Shown here: in pieces, positions 59,501-64,000 of the stretch
Numbering within the stretch: the first letter of the stretch is position 1
Layout of the letters: every line of letters starts with the position of its first letter
Assembly: GCA_964556115.1 (NCBI GenBank)
Contig: CAZKVC010000004.1
Span: 62,001 to 126,000, forward strand
Source: Parvularcula sp964556115
GTDB lineage: Bacteria; Pseudomonadota; Alphaproteobacteria; Caulobacterales; Parvularculaceae
DNA length: 64,000 bases
Reading direction: 5' to 3'
Program-made: the position numbers and the translations under genes
Notes under the pieces: generated by a model
What the model saw: only the letters and a program-made list of their open reading frames with translations
What the model was told of the DNA's origin: nothing
Database searches by the model: none

Positions 59501-60110
59501 GCGCGGCCTCACCCTGGTCGAGGTCCTGATCGCCCTGGCGATCTTCTCGGCCGTCAGTGCCCTCGGCGTCGGCGCGATGACCCTCGCAGCCAACGGGTCC
59601 GTGCAACTCGAAGAGACCGATGCCCGTGTGGGCGAAATGGAGCGCATGCGCGCCCTTCTGCGCAGCGACCTCCACCAGTTCATTGACCGCGAAGTGACCG
59701 AGGCCGACGAGGAGCAGCGGCGCCCCGCTTTCATCGGCGGGGATGCGGCGCAGGACCTTCTGGCCGAGCGGGGAGAGACCATCCTTTTCAGCCTCGTTCG
59801 CTCGGGCTGGGGCAACCCCGAACTGGCCGAGCCGAGAGCCGAGCTTCAGGTGGTCACCTATCTCGAGGCCAGCGGCAGGCTGATCCGGCGCACGCGGCCC
59901 TTCCTCGACGCGGTCAGGGACACGCCCGTCAGGGACGATGTTCTCATCGACCGGATCGAAGACCCTGAGATCAGGTTCAGGGAGCGCGGCGCCTGGCGCC
60001 CCGAAGCCGGACGCCAGCCCGGACCGCCGCCGGCGGCCCTCCGGCTCTCCTTCGTCCACCCGTTCTATGGCCCGATGGAGCATGTCTTTCTGATTGGAGG
60101 TGGCGCGTGA
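59493..60110 (+). CDS. gspJ: minor pseudopilin GspJ
   Basis: The 205-residue minor pseudopilin has a very short leader (MNERG) before LTLVEVLIALAIFSAVSA. The MRALLRSDLHQFIDREV segment and the tip-domain IEDPEIRFRERGAW match GspJ. The GTG at 59493 is used, overlapping gspI by eight bases; the nearby ATG at 59497 is in another frame. It would form the GspI-J-K tip complex. Confidence 0.92.
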   Translation: MNERGLTLVEVLIALAIFSAVSALGVGAMTLAANGSVQLEETDARVGEMERMRALLRSDLHQFIDREVTEADEEQRRPAFIGGDAAQDLLAERGETILFSLVRSGWGNPELAEPRAELQVVTYLEASGRLIRRTRPFLDAVRDTPVRDDVLIDRIEDPEIRFRERGAWRPEAGRQPGPPPAALRLSFVHPFYGPMEHVFLIGGGA

Positions 60111-61078
60111 GACGTGACCGTCAGCGCGGCGCGGCGCTCCTGACCGTGCTCCTCCTGACCGCGACCCTCGCGGTTCTGGCCGTGAGCATGACCGAGGTGG
60201 CGACCCGGTCCCTGTCGCGGACCGGCGCGATCGAGGCTCGCCTTCAGGGCTTCTGGGCCCTGCGCGGGCTCGAAACGGCTGCCCTTTCGACCCTGCGGCA
60301 GAATGCGGAGCTCCTCGATGATCCCGCCGGGCGGTTTTTCCGCGAGCCGGTCGTTCTTCCCTTCGAGGGAGCTACGGCGACCTTGCGTTTTCGGGATGCG
60401 AGCAACTGCTTCAATCTCAACGACCTGGTGGACAGCGGGGAGGAGGGGCTGGTCAGCGACGAAGGGGCGATCGAGCGCTTCGCCCGGCTGTTCCGGGAGC
60501 TTGGCGGCAATGAAAGCGCGGGCAGCCAGGCGGCGGCCAGGATCGCGGACTTCATCGACAGCGATACGAGCCCCGGGCCCGGCTCCGTCGAGGATTTCGA
60601 CTACCGCCGCCGCGAGGTTCCCTACCGAACGGCCGGGACCTATCTGGCTTCGGTCTCGGAAATCAGGGCTGTGGCTGGATTTTCGCCTGATGTTTATCGC
60701 TTCGTGGCACCTTACCTTTGCACCCTGCCGAGCGATGGAGCGCAAGTGTTGAACGTGAACACTCTCATGCCCGAAGACGCCCCGCTTCTTGCGGGGCTTT
60801 CGGGGGGTGCGCTGACGCCCGAGGCAGCGAAGCGGCTGATCCAGACGCGGCCCGAGGACGGCTATGCTGAAGTCGGGACATTTCTCGCGAACCCGCTTCT
60901 CGCTGGGGCCGATCTTCCGGCGGAGTTTCCCTCCATGGTCGCCGTCGGGCCGACGCTCCTCGAGATGGAGATCACGCTGGAATCTGGTCTTGGACGGCTG
61001 CGCAGCGAAGCGTTGGTCCAGCGTCAACGGTCGATCCTGACGGTGCTCGAACGCGGGGTGGGGGAGCGTCTGCCGTGA
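60107..61078 (+). CDS. gspK: pseudopilin tip protein GspK
   Basis: The 323-residue protein caps the pseudopilus. The leader RRDRQRG is followed by AALLTVLLLTATLAVLAVS, which lacks Glu at mature position 5, as expected for GspK. Internal blocks FRDASNCFNLNDLVD, ARIADFIDSD and VLNVNTLMPEDAPLLAGLSG match the family's inserted alpha domain and core. The GTG at 60107 overlaps the gspJ stop (GTGA). Confidence 0.94.
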   Translation: MRRDRQRGAALLTVLLLTATLAVLAVSMTEVATRSLSRTGAIEARLQGFWALRGLETAALSTLRQNAELLDDPAGRFFREPVVLPFEGATATLRFRDASNCFNLNDLVDSGEEGLVSDEGAIERFARLFRELGGNESAGSQAAARIADFIDSDTSPGPGSVEDFDYRRREVPYRTAGTYLASVSEIRAVAGFSPDVYRFVAPYLCTLPSDGAQVLNVNTLMPEDAPLLAGLSGGALTPEAAKRLIQTRPEDGYAEVGTFLANPLLAGADLPAEFPSMVAVGPTLLEMEITLESGLGRLRSEALVQRQRSILTVLERGVGERLP

Positions 61079-62145
61079 CCCTGATCGTCTTTCTAAGCCC
61101 CGATCTTTCCGATCGCGCTTCCTGGGTCGATCCCGTCAGGGGCGAAAGTGGCGAGGGCACACCTTTGACTGCGCTGGCAGCGCGCGCGGCGGGCCGTCCG
61201 GTCTGCGCAGCGATCGCGGGCGAGAAAGCGGTCTCGCGCAGCTTCAACCTGCTGATGAAACGGCGGCGCGATCAGGAGAAGGCGGCAGCACTCCTGATGG
61301 AAGACCATCTTGCCGCGCCGATCGAAGACCGGATCCTCGCCCTTGCGCCTACAGCAGAAGGCGGACGCCTCGTCTCCGCCGTCCCTGCGGCAGAGATCGA
61401 CGCGGCGCTCGCGCTTTGCCTCGAGAATGGTCTCGACCCGGATATCCTGACCGTTGACCATGCGCTCCTCGCGCCGCCTGAAGCCGATGCGCCCCCGCGC
61501 GTCGTCGCGCTCGGCGACCGGGCGATGGTCCGTATGCGGGACGGCGCTGCGACGGCGGAGGCCGACCTCGTATCCGGGCTGGTGCCCGGCGGGGAAGCGC
61601 AAGCTCTGCATCAGGAGCATCTGATCGCGCTTCCTGACGTTCTCAATTTTCGCCAGGGCCGCTTCGCCAAGAAGCGCCAGCGGACCAGCCTTCGGCCCTT
61701 CGCGGCGGCTGCGGCGCTGCTTCTCGCTGCGGCGACTGTCTTCTTTCTCGCCTCGGTCACGGAAAGCCTGCGCTACGCCCGGGCAGCGGATCGCCTGGAG
61801 CAGCAGGCCGAAGCGGCATTCACCGCGGCACGCCCGGGAACGCCGGTCTTCGACCTCGAACGCCAGATCGGCAATCTTGACCAGAACAACGCAACGTCTT
61901 CGGACTTTCTTCCCCTGACGGCAGCGCTCACTTCCGTTCTTGATGGGCGTGCGGAGACGGTCCTTACCAGCATCAACTACAGCCGGGACGGCCAGTTGAC
62001 GGCGGAACTGAGCTTCGCTTCCTTCTCCGAACTCGAAGAGGTCAGCCGTGAGCTTTCCGCCCTCGGCATCGTGGCCGAAGAAGGCGGTGACGCGCGGCGT
62101 GAAGACGGCGCGCTCGTCACCCGCCTGTTTTTGAGAATCTCATGA
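61075..62145 (+). CDS. gspL: type II secretion system protein GspL
   Basis: The 356-residue inner-membrane protein anchors GspE through its N-terminal cytoplasmic actin-like domain (about 1-200), has one transmembrane helix near residue 207-228 (AAAAALLLAAATVFFLASVT) and a periplasmic ferredoxin-like domain. Sequence conservation is low, but size, topology and position between gspK and gspM identify it. The GTG at 61075 overlaps the gspK stop. Confidence 0.9.
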   Translation: MTLIVFLSPDLSDRASWVDPVRGESGEGTPLTALAARAAGRPVCAAIAGEKAVSRSFNLLMKRRRDQEKAAALLMEDHLAAPIEDRILALAPTAEGGRLVSAVPAAEIDAALALCLENGLDPDILTVDHALLAPPEADAPPRVVALGDRAMVRMRDGAATAEADLVSGLVPGGEAQALHQEHLIALPDVLNFRQGRFAKKRQRTSLRPFAAAAALLLAAATVFFLASVTESLRYARAADRLEQQAEAAFTAARPGTPVFDLERQIGNLDQNNATSSDFLPLTAALTSVLDGRAETVLTSINYSRDGQLTAELSFASFSELEEVSRELSALGIVAEEGGDARREDGALVTRLFLRIS

Positions 62146-62597
62146 TGGCGAACATGCTTCAGCGCTTCAATCCGCGTGAACGCCTCATGCTTGCCGGGCT
62201 AACGGGCTTTCTGGTCCTCCTGGCGATCTGGTTCCTCATCCTCGCGCCGCTCGCCGGGCTCCTTGGCTCGGCGCGGACTGATTACGACCGCGCGGCCCGT
62301 ATTGCTGCCGCGGCCGAGAGCCTTGGCCCTGCCGATCCATCGCAGGCGGATGACCGCAACCTCAGGACAGCGATCACCGAAGAGGCCGACCGCCGCAGCA
62401 TCACCTATACGCGCATCAACTCATCGGCCAATGGAGGCATCGATATCGACCTCGTCGACGTTCCGCACACCGCTTTCTTCTCCTGGCTGACGGCTTTGGA
62501 CGAGGCCGGGATCATCGTCGAAGAAGCCTATGTCACCCCCGGCGAAAGCGATGGCCGCATCGAAGCGCGGGTCAGCCTGCGAGGGGGCGGGCAATGA
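62142..62597 (+). CDS. gspM: type II secretion system protein GspM
   Basis: The 151-residue protein has a short cytoplasmic N-terminus, one transmembrane helix (about 14-36; LMLAGLTGFLVLLAIWFLI) and a periplasmic domain that pairs with GspL. Near the helix the ERLMLAGLTG segment is typical. The C-terminal part (AFFSWLTALDEAGIIVEEAY) fits the GspM ferredoxin-like fold. ATGA overlaps with gspL and gspN mark translational coupling. Confidence 0.88.
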   Translation: MMANMLQRFNPRERLMLAGLTGFLVLLAIWFLILAPLAGLLGSARTDYDRAARIAAAAESLGPADPSQADDRNLRTAITEEADRRSITYTRINSSANGGIDIDLVDVPHTAFFSWLTALDEAGIIVEEAYVTPGESDGRIEARVSLRGGGQ

Positions 62598-63334
62598 AGC
62601 AGGCGGTCCTTCTCTCCGTTCTCTTCATCGCCGTCTTCGTCGGTCTCACCGTCTCGCGGCTGCCTCTCAGCCTGGTCGTGGAGCGGGTTCCGTTGGGACT
62701 CGGCTATGACCGGATCGAAGGAAGCATCTGGAACGGTGACATCTACGGGCTGAAGGTCGAAGGCAAACCTGTCGGCGACGCTGCTGTGGGCCTCAAATTC
62801 CTGCCGCTTCTGACCGGTCGCATCAGCACCCATGTCGACATCCTTGGCCCCGGCATCGACGCCGAGGGCGACGTCAGCCTTCGCGGCGACCGCCTCGTGG
62901 CGGAGGATGCGACAGCAACGATCCAGCTTGCGCCCTGGGACCTTGGCGACATTTTCGGCCAGCGGCTTCGCGGTGGTGCCGAGGTCGAGCTCGAACGGCT
63001 CGTCATCAGCCCCGAAGGTTGCGAGGAGGCAAGCTTCCGGGTGGCGACCGATGCCCTGCGCTGGAGCATGGGGGTTTACGGGACCGAAGCGCTCGAGCTG
63101 GAAGGCGAGGGCCGGTGCGAGGGACGGGACCTTTTCGTCCCGCTTCGTGGCGGCGGCGAGGAAGGCACGATCGAAGCGACCCTTCGCGTGGAACCCCAAG
63201 GGCGCTATGTCACCCTTGTGACCCTCGTTCCGTCTTCCGACCAGTTCGATCAGTTCCTCGAAAGCGCCGGGTTTCAGCGTCAGGGTGAAGCGTTCCTGAT
63301 TGCCCGCGAAGGCCAGGTGGAGTTGGGTCTATGA
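62594..63334 (+). CDS. gspN: type II secretion system protein GspN
   Basis: The 246-residue protein has one N-terminal transmembrane segment (AVLLSVLFIAVFVGLTVSRL) and a periplasmic domain. Visible GspN features are GSIWNGDIYGLKVEG and the following beta-rich region. GspN is present only in some T2SS clusters, and its exact role is unclear. Overlap with gspM and with the terminal lipoprotein gene (both ATGA) shows it is an integral operon member. Confidence 0.87.
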   Translation: MKQAVLLSVLFIAVFVGLTVSRLPLSLVVERVPLGLGYDRIEGSIWNGDIYGLKVEGKPVGDAAVGLKFLPLLTGRISTHVDILGPGIDAEGDVSLRGDRLVAEDATATIQLAPWDLGDIFGQRLRGGAEVELERLVISPEGCEEASFRVATDALRWSMGVYGTEALELEGEGRCEGRDLFVPLRGGGEEGTIEATLRVEPQGRYVTLVTLVPSSDQFDQFLESAGFQRQGEAFLIAREGQVELGL

Positions 63335-63834
63335 AGAGATTGTCCGCGTACCTTCTTGGCGCGCTCGTCCTTGCTTCCTGCGCGTCCAGACCCGGCAGTG
63401 ACAACGACGCGGTCGCCGGCGCTGCGCCGAAACCGGTCTTTGAACGCAGCGAGGCACCCGACCCAGCACCGCTGGCCGGCATCGGCATCCCTTCGGGAAG
63501 CTGCGGACTTGTATTATGGGCACGCAGCGGCAGCCGCGTGGCGCCGATCTTCCGCTCTATCGGCGCGACGGACGCGGTGATGAAGATCGAGGGGGCGGAA
63601 GTGCCGTTGAGCCTCGTGCAGCAGAGCGGTGAGCTTCGCCTCGGCCTTCGCGCGCAGCAGACCTACCGCTCCGCCGAAGGGGCGGCAGCGGTCGTGACGG
63701 TCCAGAACCGCCTCACCTGGGGTCAACCTTTTCCGGGCGGCATCTATGTAGAGAGGGGCGCCATCACGGTCGAAGGCGAGGACGGTTGGTCGCGCGTCCT
63801 TCCCGTGGCTGGCATTGCAGGATGCAAACGCTGA
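63331..63834 (+). CDS. small lipoprotein at the end of the gsp operon, unknown
   Basis: The 167-residue product has a lipoprotein signal (MKRLSAYLLGALVLASC, lipobox LASC) and a mature domain with two further cysteines (GSCGLVLWARSG and the C-terminal GCKR) that could form a disulfide. No family is recognised. The ATGA overlap with gspN means it is made together with the secretion machinery. A pilotin-like role for GspD or a substrate-handling role are possibilities, but its length is greater than common pilotins and no homology is visible. Confidence 0.7.
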   Translation: MKRLSAYLLGALVLASCASRPGSDNDAVAGAAPKPVFERSEAPDPAPLAGIGIPSGSCGLVLWARSGSRVAPIFRSIGATDAVMKIEGAEVPLSLVQQSGELRLGLRAQQTYRSAEGAAAVVTVQNRLTWGQPFPGGIYVERGAITVEGEDGWSRVLPVAGIAGCKR

Positions 63835-63876
63835 CAAGACCGTTCATAGTCTGCACGAGTGTTGGGTTGGAGTTTC

Positions 63877-64000
63877 ATGTCGGCGAATCACGGTCATAGC
63901 CATGACGGGCATCATCATGATGCAGCATGCGGGCATGATCACGACCATGGTGATGCCGGCGCGCGCCGCCTGGCGATCGCGCTTTGCATCATTGCCGCCT
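63877..64000 (+). CDS. cation diffusion facilitator (CDF) family transporter, partial (5' end)
   Basis: Forty-one codons are visible before the window ends. The ATG at 63877 has GGAG six bases upstream. The N-terminus is very rich in histidine and aspartate (HGHSHDGHHHD and CGHDHDHGD), followed by ARRLAIALCIIAA, the start of the first membrane helix. This pattern is typical of CzcD/ZitB-type Zn2+/Cd2+/Co2+ exporters. It follows the gsp operon by 42 bases and is probably unrelated to it. Confidence 0.75.
   Translation, partial: MSANHGHSHDGHHHDAACGHDHDHGDAGARRLAIALCIIAA

Noticed and set aside
1..64000. CRISPR arrays, prophage, integrons or insertion sequences
   Set aside because: No regularly spaced repeats, transposase or integrase motifs, or terminal inverted repeats were seen. 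The only large repeat is the internal duplication in the lipoprotein gene.

Overview
The window is high-GC DNA that looks like an alphaproteobacterial chromosome. The evidence is the core gene order rpoZ-rel-pyrE-pdxJ-acpS-lepB-rnc-era-recO followed by dusB-ntrY-ntrX, together with a TonB-dependent receptor (TBDR) and a complete type II secretion system (T2SS). The style resembles the Caulobacterales/Hyphomonadales/Parvularculales, but no genus can be fixed by reading alone. I see no insertion sequence, prophage, integrase or CRISPR array.

Layout. 1-7 kb holds a partial degenerate EAL protein, a YihY/BrkB membrane protein, NAD kinase coupled to an arylformamidase-like esterase, kynureninase, and a DUF885 protein. 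6.8-10.6 kb holds a leftward operon (rhodanese, YHS-GNAT fusion, PLP decarboxylase, and the remains of a PEP-mutase-family gene) joined by ATGA overlaps and divergent from an FtrA-type AraC regulator. 10.7-19 kb holds an S9 peptidase, divergent proA and proB around an AT-rich 279-bp gap, and a DUF1501/DUF1800 export pair. 19.2-30.1 kb holds an Atu-like acyl-CoA carboxylation cluster (AtuA, carboxyltransferase, enoyl-CoA hydratase, biotin carboxylase, flavin oxidoreductase, TIGR03084 protein, hydrolase) divergent from an acyl-CoA dehydrogenase and a TetR regulator. An esterase and tRNA-Gly follow, then the housekeeping run (32.3-41.2 kb) and ntrYX.

45.7-63.8 kb is the most striking part. A prepilin peptidase gene diverges from a large internally duplicated lipoprotein gene. 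Next come a TBDR, gspCDEFGHIJKLMN, and a small lipoprotein closing the operon. In front of the large lipoprotein are four PhoB-type 7-mers at exact 11-bp phasing, with a TATTCC element 10 bp downstream, the geometry of the E. coli pstS promoter. I read the region as a phosphate-starvation unit in which the T2SS may export the surface lipoprotein that partners the TBDR. The regulatory site is seen in the sequence; the secretion and uptake roles are inference. The window ends in the His-rich start of a cation diffusion facilitator gene.

The other notable observations are a PEP-mutase-family pseudogene that keeps both ends but has lost its middle, a NtrX whose ATPase motifs are degenerate, and two TCACA-N4-TGTGA palindromes upstream of proB and of the DUF1800 gene.
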